From: Clavibacter capsici
GTDB taxonomy: Bacteria > Actinomycetota > Actinomycetes > Actinomycetales > Microbacteriaceae
Length of the DNA stretch: 64,000 bases
Assembly (NCBI RefSeq): GCF_001280205.1
Contig: NZ_CP012573.1
Location: 2,914,001-2,978,000, forward strand
Direction of reading: 5' to 3'
Made by a program: the position numbers and the translations under genes
Notes under the pieces: model-generated
The model's database searches: none
What the model was told of the DNA's origin: nothing
Seen by the model: the letters and a program-made list of their open reading frames with translations, nothing else
In this document: positions 8,560 to 17,051 of the stretch, piece after piece
Layout: the number at the start of each line of letters is the position of its first letter
Numbering within the stretch: position 1 is the first letter of the stretch

Positions 8560-8849
8560 CGGCCACGGTGCTGTACGCGGAGTTCACGGCGCTGCCGGGG
8601 AACGAGGAGCAGGTCGCACGGATGATGGCGGGCCTCGCGGAGCTCGTGCGCGCGGAGCCCGGCAACGTCGTGTTCGAGCCCTACCGGCGGGTGGAGGATC
8701 CGGCGCGGTTCGTCGTGCACGAGGTGTACCTCGACGAGGCCGCGTTCCAGGCGCACATCGGGGCCCCGTACGGAGCCGAGTTCAACGCGGCGCTCGGGCC
8801 GCTGATCGTGGAGGACGGGTCGCAGCTCACGTTCCTCGCGCCCGTCTGA
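8556..8849 (+). CDS. Small antibiotic-biosynthesis-monooxygenase (ABM) domain protein
   Basis: A 97-residue ferredoxin-like ABM protein that begins ATGA within the ATPase stop, so it belongs to the sugar operon. ALPGNEEQV, NVVFEPYR and FVVHEVYLDEAAFQAH follow the pattern of YgiN-like quinol monooxygenases and of small stress or sugar-associated ABM proteins. These proteins usually act as dimers with no cofactor. Its job next to a sugar importer is unclear; handling of a reactive product, or a mutarotase-like role, would be guesswork. Confidence 0.8.
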   Translation: MTATVLYAEFTALPGNEEQVARMMAGLAELVRAEPGNVVFEPYRRVEDPARFVVHEVYLDEAAFQAHIGAPYGAEFNAALGPLIVEDGSQLTFLAPV

Positions 8850-8866
8850 CGGGCGGGATCACGACC

Positions 8867-8906
8867 CCGCGGCCGCCCGGCGTCTCGACGCGCCGGGTGG
8901 CCGCGG
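8867..8906. terminator. Bidirectional terminator between sugar operon and SDR gene
   Basis: A 16-bp stem (8867-8882 with 8891-8906), broken only by one G.T pair, has an eight-base loop. It lies exactly between two convergent stop codons, at 8849 and 8908, and so serves both transcripts. Confidence 0.75.
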
Positions 8907-8907
8907 A

Positions 8908-9660
8908 TCAGCGCGCCGAGTACCCGCCGTCCACGAGGTGGTAGCTGCCCGAGATGAAGGACGCGTCGTCGCTGAGGAGGAAGAGCACGAGGGCCGCGAC
9001 CTCCTGGTCGGTGCCGAGGCGGCCGGTCGCGTGCTGGCCCTCGAGGTGGGCGAGCGACTCGGGCGAGAGCGACGAGCGCACGAGCGGGGTGTCGATGAAG
9101 CCGGGGCCGACCGCGTTCGTGCGGACGCCGCGGGCCGTGTACTCGAGCGCCGCGACCTTGGTGAGGCCGACGAGGGCGTGCTTGCTCGCGACGTAGGCCG
9201 CGTTCTGGGCGATGCCGACGGATCCGAGGACGGAGCTCATGTTGACGATCGCGCCGCCGCCCGCCTCCACCATGGCGGGGAGCTGGTAGCGGAGGCCGTA
9301 GAAGACGCCGTCGAGGTCGACCGCGCGCGTGCGGTCCCACGCGGCGATGTCGTAGTCGCCGATGTCGGCCGCGGGCGCGCTGATGCCGGCGTTGTTCACG
9401 GCGAGGTGCAGGGCGCCGTAGGTGGCGACCGCGTGCGCGACGGCGGCCTCGGAGTCCTCCGCCCTCGAGGTGTCCTGGCGGAACGCGACGGCGGCGCCGC
9501 CCGCGGCCTCGATCTCGGCGACGACGCGCTCGGCCGCCTCCAGCTGGATGTCGGTGACGACGACCGACGCGCCCTCCGCGGCGAGCGCGCGGGAGATCGC
9601 GGCGCCGATGCCGCTGCCTCCGCCTGTCACGAGCGCGGTCTTCGTGTCGAACCTGGCCAT
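8908..9660 (-). CDS. Short-chain dehydrogenase/reductase (FabG-like)
   Basis: A 250-residue classical SDR. The NAD(P) motif is TGGGSGIG near residues 12-19, NNAG follows strand four, the catalytic Ser is in VNMSSV, and the Tyr-Lys pair is in YVASKHA. It ends with the common DGGYSAR tail. CGAGGAGGATCCCC stands just before the ATG at 9660, a strong ribosome site that rules out the longer open frame. Asp in VVTDIQ after strand two suggests NAD rather than NADP. The substrate is unknown. It is divergent from phoX. Confidence 0.88.
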   Translation of the reverse strand: MARFDTKTALVTGGGSGIGAAISRALAAEGASVVVTDIQLEAAERVVAEIEAAGGAAVAFRQDTSRAEDSEAAVAHAVATYGALHLAVNNAGISAPAADIGDYDIAAWDRTRAVDLDGVFYGLRYQLPAMVEAGGGAIVNMSSVLGSVGIAQNAAYVASKHALVGLTKVAALEYTARGVRTNAVGPGFIDTPLVRSSLSPESLAHLEGQHATGRLGTDQEVAALVLFLLSDDASFISGSYHLVDGGYSAR

Positions 9661-9734
9661 GGGGATCCTCCTCGGGTCGCTGCGACGCGGATCCACGCCG
9701 CAGCTCGACGGTACGCCCGCACGATCCGGCCATC

Positions 9735-9793
9735 CCGGGTTAACCCGGCGTCCACCCGGGCGTCGGGGGCGCGCTCGGGGGCGCGAATACCTT
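9735..9793 (+). promoter_or_regulatory. phoX promoter region with candidate PHO box
   Basis: Two 11-base direct repeats, GTTAACCCGGC and GTCCACCCGGG (9739-9760), match the GTTCACC-type repeats bound by PhoP in actinobacteria. A TACCTT hexamer at 9788-9793 could be the -10 element, which places the repeats just upstream of the -35 position. The 5' half also forms a perfect 14-bp palindrome (9735-9748), so a dimeric repressor site is the alternative reading. Confidence 0.5.
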
Positions 9794-9853
9794 TCGGGTG
9801 TGATGCGTCCGCCGGTACCCGGAGCAGACGCCCGAGATCGATGGAGACCCCAC

Positions 9854-11929
9854 ATGACCCTCACCCGTGAGACCCACCACCGGCTGCTGCCGGTCCTGTC
9901 GCGCGACCCCCACGCCCGCGGCAAGCGCAGCACCGTCACGTGCCACCTCAAGTGCGACGACGCGTGCACGAAGCCCGTCCCCAACATCACCGACAACTCC
10001 TACTTCCGCGACATCGCGGGCCGTGCCCTCTCGCGCCGCACGCTGCTCGGCGGCGCGGGCGCCGGTGCCCTCGCGATCCTCGTGGCGCAGAACGCCGCCG
10101 CCCCCGGCGCCGAGGCCGCCGCCGCGCAGGCCGCGTCGAACCTGCCGTTCACCGCGATCACGCCCGTCGACGCGTCCGTCGACCAGTTCACCGTGCCGAC
10201 CGGCTACCGCTGGCAGCCGATCATCCGCTGGGGCGACCCGCTCTTCAGCTACGCGGACGACTTCGACGCCGACAACCAGACCGCGAAGCTCGCCGCGCGC
10301 CAGTTCGGCTACAACAACGACTACCTCGACATCATCCCGATCAACTCGCGGAACAAGGAGGCGCTCCTCGTCGCCAACCACGAGTACACGAACGAGAACA
10401 TCATGTTCCCGCCCGCCGCGGACGCCGCCGAGCTCGACGAGCAGCGCCGCATCGGCAAGGCCTCCCACGGCATGTCGGTCGTCGCTCTCCGCCGCAAGAC
10501 GGTCGGCCAGCCGTGGACGTACACGGTCGGCCACCACCGCAACCGCCGCATCACCGCGGACACGCCCTTCACCGTGTCGGGCCCCGCCGCCGGATCCGCG
10601 TCGCTGCGCACCAAGGACGACCCGAAGGGCACCCGGATCCTCGGCACCCTCGGCAACTGCGCCGGCGGCACCACCCCCTGGGGCACCGTGCTCTCCGGCG
10701 AGGAGAACTTCAACGGCTACTTCCGCTCCGCGGGCACCGCAGCCGCCGACAAGCGCTACGGCCTCGCCGACAAGGCGACGACCCGCGGCTGGGAGGCCAT
10801 CGACCCCCGCTTCGACGCGCGCACCCCCGGCTACGAGAACGAGCCGAACCGCTTCGGCTGGATCGTCGAGGTCGACCCGTTCGAGCCCGGCGAGGCGCCC
10901 GTCAAGCACACCGCGCTCGGCCGCTTCAAGCACGAGGGCGCGAACGTGATCCTCGGCAAGAGCGGCCACGTCGCCGCGTACATGGGCGACGACGAGCGCT
11001 TCGACTACCTCTACAAGTTCGTCTCGCACGACACGATGGTCGTGGGCACCTCGCGCCAGGACCGCCGCAAGAACAAGCAGCTGCTCACGCGCGGCGCGCT
11101 CTACGTGGCGCGCTTCACGGGCGACTCGCCCGTCGCGGAGATCACGGGCACCGGCCAGCTCCCCTCCGACGGCCAGTTCGACGGCATCGGCGAGTGGATC
11201 CCGCTGGTGGTCGACGGCGTCTGCCAGGTGCCCGGCTTCACGACCGAGGAGGCGCTCGTGCACACGCGCCTCGTCGCCGACGCCGCGGGCGCCACGAAGA
11301 TGGACCGCTGCGAGGACGTGCAGCCGAGCCCCGTCACGGGCAAGGTCTACGTCGCCTGCACCAACAACACCGACCGCGGCAAGGCCGGCAAGGAGGGCGC
11401 CACGGAGATGAACCCGCGGACGACCAACCGCGACGGCCACATCGTGGAGATCACCGAGGACGGCGGCGACGCCCGCTCCACGACCTTCACGTGGAACCTG
11501 CTCCTCGTCGCGGGCGACCCGGCGAAGAACGGCTCGACCTACTTCGCGGGCTTCCCGAAGGAGAAGGTCTCGCCCATCAGCTGCCCGGACAACGTCGCGT
11601 TCGACTCCGAGGGCAACCTCTGGATCTCCACCGACGGCGCCCCGAGCACCATCGGCCTCAACGACGGCCTGTTCAAGGTCCCCGTCGAGGGCGCCGAGCG
11701 CGGCCACGTGCAGCAGTTCCTCTCGGTGCCCACCGAGGCGGAGACCTGCGGCCCGGTCGTGCACGACACCGAGGGCATGGTGTTCGTCGCGGTGCAGCAC
11801 CCGGGCGAGGACGGCACCTTCGCCGAGCAGCACTCGTTCTTCCCGGACTACGTGCCCGCCGGCGTCACCCCGCCGAAGGGCGCCTGGCGCGGACCGCGTC
11901 CGTCGGTCATCCAGGTGTTCCGCGGCTGA
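9854..11929 (+). CDS. phoX: PhoX-family alkaline phosphatase, Tat-exported
   Basis: A 691-residue DUF839/PhoX protein. The first 57 residues carry the CHLKCDDAC cysteine motif seen in many PhoX proteins before the signal. The twin-arginine motif SRRTLL is at 60-65, followed by a hydrophobic stretch ending in Ala-rich sequence, so it is exported folded. The mature part has the PhoX hallmarks NHEYTNEN, GTLGNCAGG.TPWGT, LSGEENF and EDVQPSPVTGKVYVACTNN. The family removes phosphate from extracellular organophosphates using Ca and Fe. The ATG at 9854 is chosen because the upstream frame has no Met before the leader. A PHO-box-like repeat upstream fits phosphate control. Confidence 0.9.
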   Translation: MTLTRETHHRLLPVLSRDPHARGKRSTVTCHLKCDDACTKPVPNITDNSYFRDIAGRALSRRTLLGGAGAGALAILVAQNAAAPGAEAAAAQAASNLPFTAITPVDASVDQFTVPTGYRWQPIIRWGDPLFSYADDFDADNQTAKLAARQFGYNNDYLDIIPINSRNKEALLVANHEYTNENIMFPPAADAAELDEQRRIGKASHGMSVVALRRKTVGQPWTYTVGHHRNRRITADTPFTVSGPAAGSASLRTKDDPKGTRILGTLGNCAGGTTPWGTVLSGEENFNGYFRSAGTAAADKRYGLADKATTRGWEAIDPRFDARTPGYENEPNRFGWIVEVDPFEPGEAPVKHTALGRFKHEGANVILGKSGHVAAYMGDDERFDYLYKFVSHDTMVVGTSRQDRRKNKQLLTRGALYVARFTGDSPVAEITGTGQLPSDGQFDGIGEWIPLVVDGVCQVPGFTTEEALVHTRLVADAAGATKMDRCEDVQPSPVTGKVYVACTNNTDRGKAGKEGATEMNPRTTNRDGHIVEITEDGGDARSTTFTWNLLLVAGDPAKNGSTYFAGFPKEKVSPISCPDNVAFDSEGNLWISTDGAPSTIGLNDGLFKVPVEGAERGHVQQFLSVPTEAETCGPVVHDTEGMVFVAVQHPGEDGTFAEQHSFFPDYVPAGVTPPKGAWRGPRPSVIQVFRG

Positions 11930-11985
11930 TCCGCGGAGAGCCGCTCGCGGGGTGACCCGCTGAGCTGATCGGGGGGGCCGATCGG

Positions 11986-12015
11986 AGGGCCGGGGCGTGC
12001 GTGCGCCCCGGCCCT
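11986..12015 (+). terminator. phoX terminator
   Basis: A perfect 12-bp stem (AGGGCCGGGGCG with its complement) and a six-base loop lie 57 bases after the phoX stop. There is no clear T-tract, as is usual in this genome. Confidence 0.75.
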
Positions 12016-12025
12016 CGTGCGTGCG
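12003..12025 (+). repeat. Left copy of 23-bp direct repeat flanking the DUF3800-like gene
   Basis: This copy includes the 3' arm of the phoX terminator. It matches 12752-12774 at 22 of 23 positions, with a 749-base offset. Confidence 0.8.
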
Positions 12026-12094
12026 GGGGATCGGGATGAGGTACCTTCCCCCGGTGCCCGAGGCAGATGACGCAACCGCCGCGAGGGCCCACTC

Positions 12095-12622
12095 GTGAGC
12101 ACGCTCTTCGTGGACGAGTCGAAGGCCAAGGGATACACGATGGTCGCGGTCGCCGTGGCGGCGCACGACGCCCCCGCCCTGCGGCAGCAGGTGCGTGCGC
12201 TCGTCCTGCCCGGGCAACGACGCATCCACTTCACCAATGAGAGCGACTCTCGCCGAAGGGCCGTGCTGGCGAGGCTTCGCGACCTCGGCATACGAGCCGA
12301 CGTCGTCCATTCCGATGACCGCAGCGAGCTGGCGGCCCGGCTGTCGTGCCTCGCCGCCGTCGTGGACCTGGCTGCATACCGGCGGGACGCGCGCATCGTG
12401 TTGGAGCGCGATGACTCCATCGAGCAGATCGACCGGCGCTTCCTCTTCGACCAGGTCCACCGGCGAGGCCTCCGAGGAGCCCTGTCGTACACCCACGAGA
12501 CGGCTCACCAGGAGCCGCTCCTCTGGGCGGCCGATGCGCTGGCGTGGAGTTGGACGAAGGGCGGGGACTGGCGGCGACGGATAGCGCCGATGCTGGAGGC
12601 GGCAGACGATCCGACGCGTTAA
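12095..12622 (+). CDS. DUF3800-like conserved hypothetical protein
   Basis: A 175-residue protein starting at GTG, seven bases after GAGGG. The N-terminus LFVDESKAKGYTMVAVAV resembles the first strand and catalytic Asp-Glu of DUF3800 proteins, which have an RNase H-like fold. RIHFTNESDSRRRAVL and EPLLWAADALAW occur in similar actinobacterial hypotheticals. Its GC content looks a few percent lower than its neighbours and it contains no GGATCC. Direct repeats flank it, so recent acquisition is likely. DUF3800 genes often lie with defence or mobile genes; whether this one has nuclease activity is unknown. Confidence 0.65.
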   Translation: MSTLFVDESKAKGYTMVAVAVAAHDAPALRQQVRALVLPGQRRIHFTNESDSRRRAVLARLRDLGIRADVVHSDDRSELAARLSCLAAVVDLAAYRRDARIVLERDDSIEQIDRRFLFDQVHRRGLRGALSYTHETAHQEPLLWAADALAWSWTKGGDWRRRIAPMLEAADDPTR

Positions 12623-12751
12623 AGCGCGAAGCCCGGCTCACCGACCGTCCGGAAGGCTGCCGAGCTCACTTCGAGCCGCTATTGCGACGCGCACGGGCAA
12701 AGTAGCAGATCCGCGGGTCCTCGTCACTGCTCTTCTGACGACCGGGGGCGG

Positions 12752-12774
12752 GCGCCCCGGCCCTCGTGCATGCG
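12752..12774 (+). repeat. Right copy of 23-bp direct repeat
   Basis: This copy matches 12003-12025 with a single difference (A12770 versus G12021). It stands just before the promoter of the next gene and retains only a weak version of the terminator stem. Confidence 0.8.
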
Positions 12775-12809
12775 CCTGCGACGGGGGCAGGCGGGGCTAG
12801 CGTCGAGGC

Positions 12810-13169
12810 ATGAGCGAGCGGCCCGCGGATCCCGACGACGCGGGCGACCGCCCCGGCGACGCCTCCACCGACGACGAGCGCTGGCTGGTCTTGGGCGGGC
12901 GGCGCTGGCCGCGCACGGATCCGTCGCTCCCGGCAGACGTGGTGGACGCGCTGAAGTCGCACCTCGGGCGCGGCCGGTCGGGTGTCGGCGCCGCGAAGCG
13001 GCGGGGCGATGACGACGCGGTGGCCGCGGCCCGGCAGCGCGTGGGCCTCGCGAAGCACGGCCTCGGCGAGCGCGGCCCGCGCTGGTGGGACGAGCCGGAG
13101 GACGCGCGGCTCGAGCGGGCGCACGCGGCGCTGCGGGAGCTCGACGCGCTCGACCACCCCGCGACCTGA
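12810..13169 (+). CDS. Small conserved actinobacterial protein
   Basis: A 119-residue soluble protein. RWLVLGGRRWPRTDPSLP and GLGERGPRWWDEP match a family of small actinobacterial proteins often labelled 'biopolymer transporter Tol' without experimental basis. The central part is helical and rich in Ala, Arg and Asp. TAGCGT at 12798-12803 ends six bases before the ATG, indicating a leaderless start. No catalytic motif is visible and the function is unknown. Confidence 0.75.
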   Translation: MSERPADPDDAGDRPGDASTDDERWLVLGGRRWPRTDPSLPADVVDALKSHLGRGRSGVGAAKRRGDDDAVAAARQRVGLAKHGLGERGPRWWDEPEDARLERAHAALRELDALDHPAT

Positions 13170-13207
13170 CGCGCGCTGCCCACCCGCCCGCGGGCCAGGC
13201 TGGACGC

Positions 13208-13813
13208 ATGCAGCTCTACTCCGCGCTCCCCCTCGTCCGCGCCCGGCAGATCGCGGCCGACACCGCGGCGCTCGCCGGCATCGTCGTGTCGGTGCTGGTG
13301 GGGATCGCGATGGCCGCGCTCATCCGTCCGCTCGGCGACCTCGGCCGCAGCATGGAGCGGTCGGGCACGCAGCTCAGCGGATCCATGACCGACGCCGCCG
13401 ACGCCCTCGGCCGCCTGCCGCTCGTGGGCGATGCCGCGCGCGGGCCGTTCGAGGACGCGAGCGGGATCGGATCCGGCCTCGTGCAGGCCGGCCGCGACCA
13501 GCAGGCGCTCGTCGGCACGATCGCGCTCGTGCTCGGGCTGCTCGTGGCGCTCGTGCCGATCGCGTTCATCGTGCGGCACTGGCTGCTGCGCCGCGTCTCG
13601 TTCGTGCGCCGCGCGGCCGCTGCGCGCTCGCTCGCGTCGACGCCCGGCGGCACCGAGCTGCTCGCGCTGCGGGCCCTCTCCTCGCGGAAGCCCGCGGCGC
13701 TGCTCACGGCGCACCCGGATCCGGTCGCGGCCTGGCGCGCGGGCGACCCGCGCGTCGTGCGCCAGCTCGCCGACCTCGCGCTGCGCGACGCGGGGGTGTC
13801 GGCGGGGCGCTGA
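13208..13813 (+). CDS. Two-helix membrane protein of unknown function
   Basis: A 201-residue protein with one transmembrane helix near residues 20-42 and a second near 98-120. Between them is a loop with SMERSGTQLSGSMTDAADAL, which looks like an amphipathic extracellular helix. The C-terminal 75 residues are basic and cytoplasmic by the positive-inside rule. CAGGCT at 13196-13201 lies six bases before the ATG (leaderless). Similar proteins occur next to housekeeping genes in Microbacteriaceae, but I know of no assigned role. Confidence 0.7.
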   Translation: MQLYSALPLVRARQIAADTAALAGIVVSVLVGIAMAALIRPLGDLGRSMERSGTQLSGSMTDAADALGRLPLVGDAARGPFEDASGIGSGLVQAGRDQQALVGTIALVLGLLVALVPIAFIVRHWLLRRVSFVRRAAAARSLASTPGGTELLALRALSSRKPAALLTAHPDPVAAWRAGDPRVVRQLADLALRDAGVSAGR

Positions 13814-13869
13814 TCGCGAGCGCCCGGCCGAGGTGACGGACGCGGCGCGGAGGGAGCATCCTCGGAGGC

Positions 13870-14607
13870 ATGTCGCCTCTCCTCCTGGCCGGTCTCGCCG
13901 GTCTGCTCTCCGGGCTGTCGCTCGTCGTCGGATCCCTCGTCGCCTGGTTCGTGAAGGTGCCGCGCGAGGTCGTGGCGCTCGTGATGGCGTTCGGCGCCGG
14001 GGTGCTCATCTCGGCGCTGTCGTTCGACCTGGTCGACGAGGCGTCGGCGAGCGGCGGCGTGATCCCCACGCTCGGCGGCTTCGTCGCGGGCGCGGTCGTG
14101 TACGTGGTGCTCGACCAGATCCTCGAGCACGGCGGGTTCCGGAGGAAGCACCACGGGAAGTCGGGCGGCGGGGGCGGCACCGGCGTGGGCATCGCGCTCG
14201 GCGCCCTCCTCGACGGCGTGCCCGAGACGGCCGTGCAGGGCCTCAGCCTCACCGGCGGCGGGGCGCTCAGCATCGGCGTGCTGGTGGCGGTGGTCATCTC
14301 GAACTTCCCCGAGGGCATGTCGAGCACGGCCGATCTCAAGCAGTCCGGGCGGAGCGCGCGCTACGTCTTCGGGCTCTGGACCTCCATCGCCGTGATCTGC
14401 GCGCTCTCGTCCCTCGGCGGGTACGCGCTGCTCGGCGGCCTGCCCGAGAGCGGCCAGTCGGTCGTGATGGCCTTCGCGGCCGGCGCGATCCTCGCGATGA
14501 TCTGCGACACGATGATCCCCGAGGCGTTCCGCAAGGCGCAGGCGCTCACCGGGCTCGTGACCGTGCTCGGATTCGTGGCGAGCTACGCGGTGCACCAGGC
14601 GGGGTGA
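13870..14607 (+). CDS. ZIP-family divalent metal transporter
   Basis: A 245-residue protein with about eight helices. The two metal-binding helices carry GALLDGVPETAVQG and SNFPEGMSS, equivalents of the HNxPEG and HExPEG motifs of ZupT/ZIP transporters; His is replaced by Asp in the first and Ser-Asn in the second, as in a bacterial ZIP branch. A His/Lys-rich loop (FRRKHHGKSGGGGG) lies between helices three and four. It probably moves zinc, iron or manganese across the membrane. GGAGG overlaps the space before the ATG, and CATCCT seven bases upstream may be the -10. Confidence 0.82.
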   Translation: MSPLLLAGLAGLLSGLSLVVGSLVAWFVKVPREVVALVMAFGAGVLISALSFDLVDEASASGGVIPTLGGFVAGAVVYVVLDQILEHGGFRRKHHGKSGGGGGTGVGIALGALLDGVPETAVQGLSLTGGGALSIGVLVAVVISNFPEGMSSTADLKQSGRSARYVFGLWTSIAVICALSSLGGYALLGGLPESGQSVVMAFAAGAILAMICDTMIPEAFRKAQALTGLVTVLGFVASYAVHQAG

Positions 14608-14622
14608 TCGGCCCGCTTCGGA

Positions 14623-15111
14623 TCAGGCGTCGGCGGGCTTGTCGCGCGGCGACACGTTGAAGCGGTGCAGCAGGCCCGCGAGCTGCTCGACCTCGGCGGT
14701 GTCCCACGCGTGGAGGCGGTTCTGCAGGCGCTCGCGCGTGCCCGCCCGCACCTGCTCGAGGCGCTCCTCGGCGAGCGGCGTGAGGGTGAGGATGGTGGAG
14801 CGGCGGTCCTCGGGATCCGGCTCGTCCTGCACGTAGCCGGCCTCGCGCAGCACGCGGAGGTGCCGGCTCACCGAGCTCTTGTCCATGAGGAGGCCGGCCG
14901 CGACGGCGCCGGCGGAGGCGGGCCCGTCGGTGCGGATCCAGCGCGCGACCGCGAAGGCGCCGGGCTGGAGACCCGGGTGGAAGACGGCTGCCTCCTCGAT
15001 GCGCAGCGAGCGGATCGACATGAGGAGGGCGGCGAGCTCGGACGCGACGGAGGACACCGCTGCCGAGCGGTCGTCGGCGGGCGCGGGCACGTCGGCGGTT
15101 CCGGACATCAC
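14623..15111 (-). CDS. MarR-family transcriptional regulator
   Basis: A 162-residue winged-helix protein. The recognition region is AGAVAAGLLMDKSSVSRHLRVLREAGYV and the wing is EPDPEDRRSTILTLTP, both typical of MarR. The start is the GTG at 15111: TAGGGT at 15118-15123 (reverse strand) ends six bases before it. An ATG follows immediately and is the alternative. It is convergent with the ZIP gene and divergent from the ParA-like gene, which it may control. The ligand is unknown. Confidence 0.85.
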   Translation of the reverse strand: MMSGTADVPAPADDRSAAVSSVASELAALLMSIRSLRIEEAAVFHPGLQPGAFAVARWIRTDGPASAGAVAAGLLMDKSSVSRHLRVLREAGYVQDEPDPEDRRSTILTLTPLAEERLEQVRAGTRERLQNRLHAWDTAEVEQLAGLLHRFNVSPRDKPADA

Positions 15112-15269
15112 GGGGAGACCCTAACCGACCCCGATCCGCGCACCCGTCACGCGGAGGCGCCACGGGCGGGGAGTGGGGGCGTCGCGACGGGGGCGCCGGG
15201 CGGGCGACGACCCGCGGGATCCGGGCGCGGCGGCACCCCCTGGTAGCCTCGTCCGCGCAGGCGGGGACG

Positions 15270-17051
15270 ATGAAGGCGAGCCACATGACCGACGACACGC
15301 ACGACACCGGCCACCGAGAGGGTGGGGCGTCGGAGCCTCCCCTCCTCAGCCGCCGCGAGCTGCGCCGCCGCCAGCAGGAGATGGAGAGGGACCGCTCGAC
15401 CGACGCGTCGGGCGACGCGCACCGGTGGGTGGATCCCTTCCCCGCCGTCCCCCGCACCTCCGAGGGCGGCCTGTTCGGCCCCGACCGCGTGCGCCCGGGC
15501 AGCGCGGCACCCGCGCCGACCGCGCCCGAGGGCGAGCCGGCGGAAGCGGAGCCCGCCGAGGGCGACCCCGAGGTCGAGGTCGTCGGCACGCGCGCCTTCG
15601 ACGAGCTCTTCGACGACGCCGAGGACGACGACGTCGATCCCGAGGACCGCGTCCCGGACGCCGCGACGCCCGCCGCCGCGCAGCCCGCCGCCGACGCGGA
15701 CGACGACGCCCGGCCCTCGTCCGCCGCAGCGACCCCGTTCGACGCGGTCGTCTCCGCCGAGGCCGGATCCGCGTGGAGCGTGCCCACCCCGCACGTCGTC
15801 AACGCCCACCCCTTCCGCATGCCGCTGCGCCCGAGCACGGAGCCGACGGACGCCGACGCGCGGCCCGTCGACGACGCGCAGCCGGCCGCCGACGCGTCCG
15901 CGCTCCCCTCCCCCGCCTTCCCCGAGCCTGCCGCCACCGCCCCGCAGCCGACGCCGGTCGCCTCGCTGCCCGCGGCGCCCGACGAGGTCGAGGAGCCCGC
16001 CGACGCGCGCCGCCCCGGCACCGACCTCACGGCGTTCCCCGACGCGGATCCGCAGCGCTACGTCATGCGCACCCCGCGCGCCGACCAGACCTCCAGCACC
16101 CTCAGCCTCTTCCCCGAGCAGACCGGCCAGCGCCCGCCGCGCGGCCCCGTCGTCGCGCGCACCGGGTTCCGCGGCTTCGTGAACACGGTCACGGGCGGCG
16201 TCTTCAAGATCGGCCCCGGCGCCGAGGAGGCCGCTGCGAACGCCGAGGTCGCCCGCCGCGAGGGCGACGAGCGCGTGATCCGCCAGGCCACCTGGTCGCG
16301 CGCGGTCAGCGTGCTGGTCGCGAACCGCAAGGGCGGCGTCGGCAAGACGCCCACCTCCCTCATCCTGGGCGGCGTTCTCGGCTCCATCCGCGGCGGATCC
16401 GTCGCCGTGGTCGAGGTCACCGACGACCCCGGAGCGCTCGGCTACCGCGCCGAGGGCCAGCCGACCCGCGGTCTGGGCGAGCTCGTGCGCGATCGCGACG
16501 AGATCCACAGCGCCGGCCAGCTCGCCGGCTACACGGCGCCGCAGACGAGCTTCGCCTCCGTCGTCGCGTCGGTCGGGCCGCGCCGCGAGCTCACGGGCGA
16601 CGACGTCATCGGCGTCTCCCGCCTCATCGACGAGTACTACGCGGTGCGCGTGATGGACTCCGGCAACCAGCCGTCGTCGTCCGCCTTCCGCGGTGCCATC
16701 GAGGTCACCGACGTGCTCGTCGTCCCCGTGCTCAACGCGGGCGACGCGGTGCTCGAGGCGGTCGCGCTGCTCGACTTCCTGCGCGAGCTCGGCGGGCACG
16801 CGGCGATGCTGGCGGACAACGCCGTCATCATCCGCCTGCACGACGGGCGCCCGGAGGACCCGGCGGTCGTCGCGCGCATCGACCGGATCCTCGACGACGC
16901 CCGCCCGGCGCAGATCTTCACGGTGCCGTACGACGCGCACATCGCGGAGCGCGGGCCGATCTCGCTCGCCTCGCTCGACCCCGAGGTCGCGCGCGCCTTC
17001 ACGGCCGCGACCGCGGGCGTCGTGCAGCGCCTGGCGCACGCGGTCCGCTGA
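15270..17051 (+). CDS. ParA/MinD-like P-loop ATPase with long disordered N-terminus
   Basis: A 593-residue protein. Residues 1 to about 340 are acidic, proline- and alanine-rich and look disordered, with a short basic-acidic helix LSRRELRRRQQEMERDR near the start. The C-terminal 240 residues are a deviant-Walker-A ATPase: RKGGVGKTPTS, then VMDSGNQ for the switch/Walker B Asp, and LVVPVLNAGDAVLEA. This architecture is typical of actinobacterial proteins involved in polar or septal positioning, or of secretion-linked ParA proteins; no ParB partner is adjacent. An ATG at 15285, after AAGGCGAG, is an alternative start. TAGCCT at 15244-15249 may be the -10. It is coupled to the MATE gene downstream. 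Confidence 0.75.
   Translation: MKASHMTDDTHDTGHREGGASEPPLLSRRELRRRQQEMERDRSTDASGDAHRWVDPFPAVPRTSEGGLFGPDRVRPGSAAPAPTAPEGEPAEAEPAEGDPEVEVVGTRAFDELFDDAEDDDVDPEDRVPDAATPAAAQPAADADDDARPSSAAATPFDAVVSAEAGSAWSVPTPHVVNAHPFRMPLRPSTEPTDADARPVDDAQPAADASALPSPAFPEPAATAPQPTPVASLPAAPDEVEEPADARRPGTDLTAFPDADPQRYVMRTPRADQTSSTLSLFPEQTGQRPPRGPVVARTGFRGFVNTVTGGVFKIGPGAEEAAANAEVARREGDERVIRQATWSRAVSVLVANRKGGVGKTPTSLILGGVLGSIRGGSVAVVEVTDDPGALGYRAEGQPTRGLGELVRDRDEIHSAGQLAGYTAPQTSFASVVASVGPRRELTGDDVIGVSRLIDEYYAVRVMDSGNQPSSSAFRGAIEVTDVLVVPVLNAGDAVLEAVALLDFLRELGGHAAMLADNAVIIRLHDGRPEDPAVVARIDRILDDARPAQIFTVPYDAHIAERGPISLASLDPEVARAFTAATAGVVQRLAHAVR

Noticed and set aside
12623-12751. Possible gene remnant or tRNA-like element in the spacer after the DUF3800-like gene
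   Set aside because: No cloverleaf can be folded and reading frames are short; kept only as part of the repeat-flanked unit.
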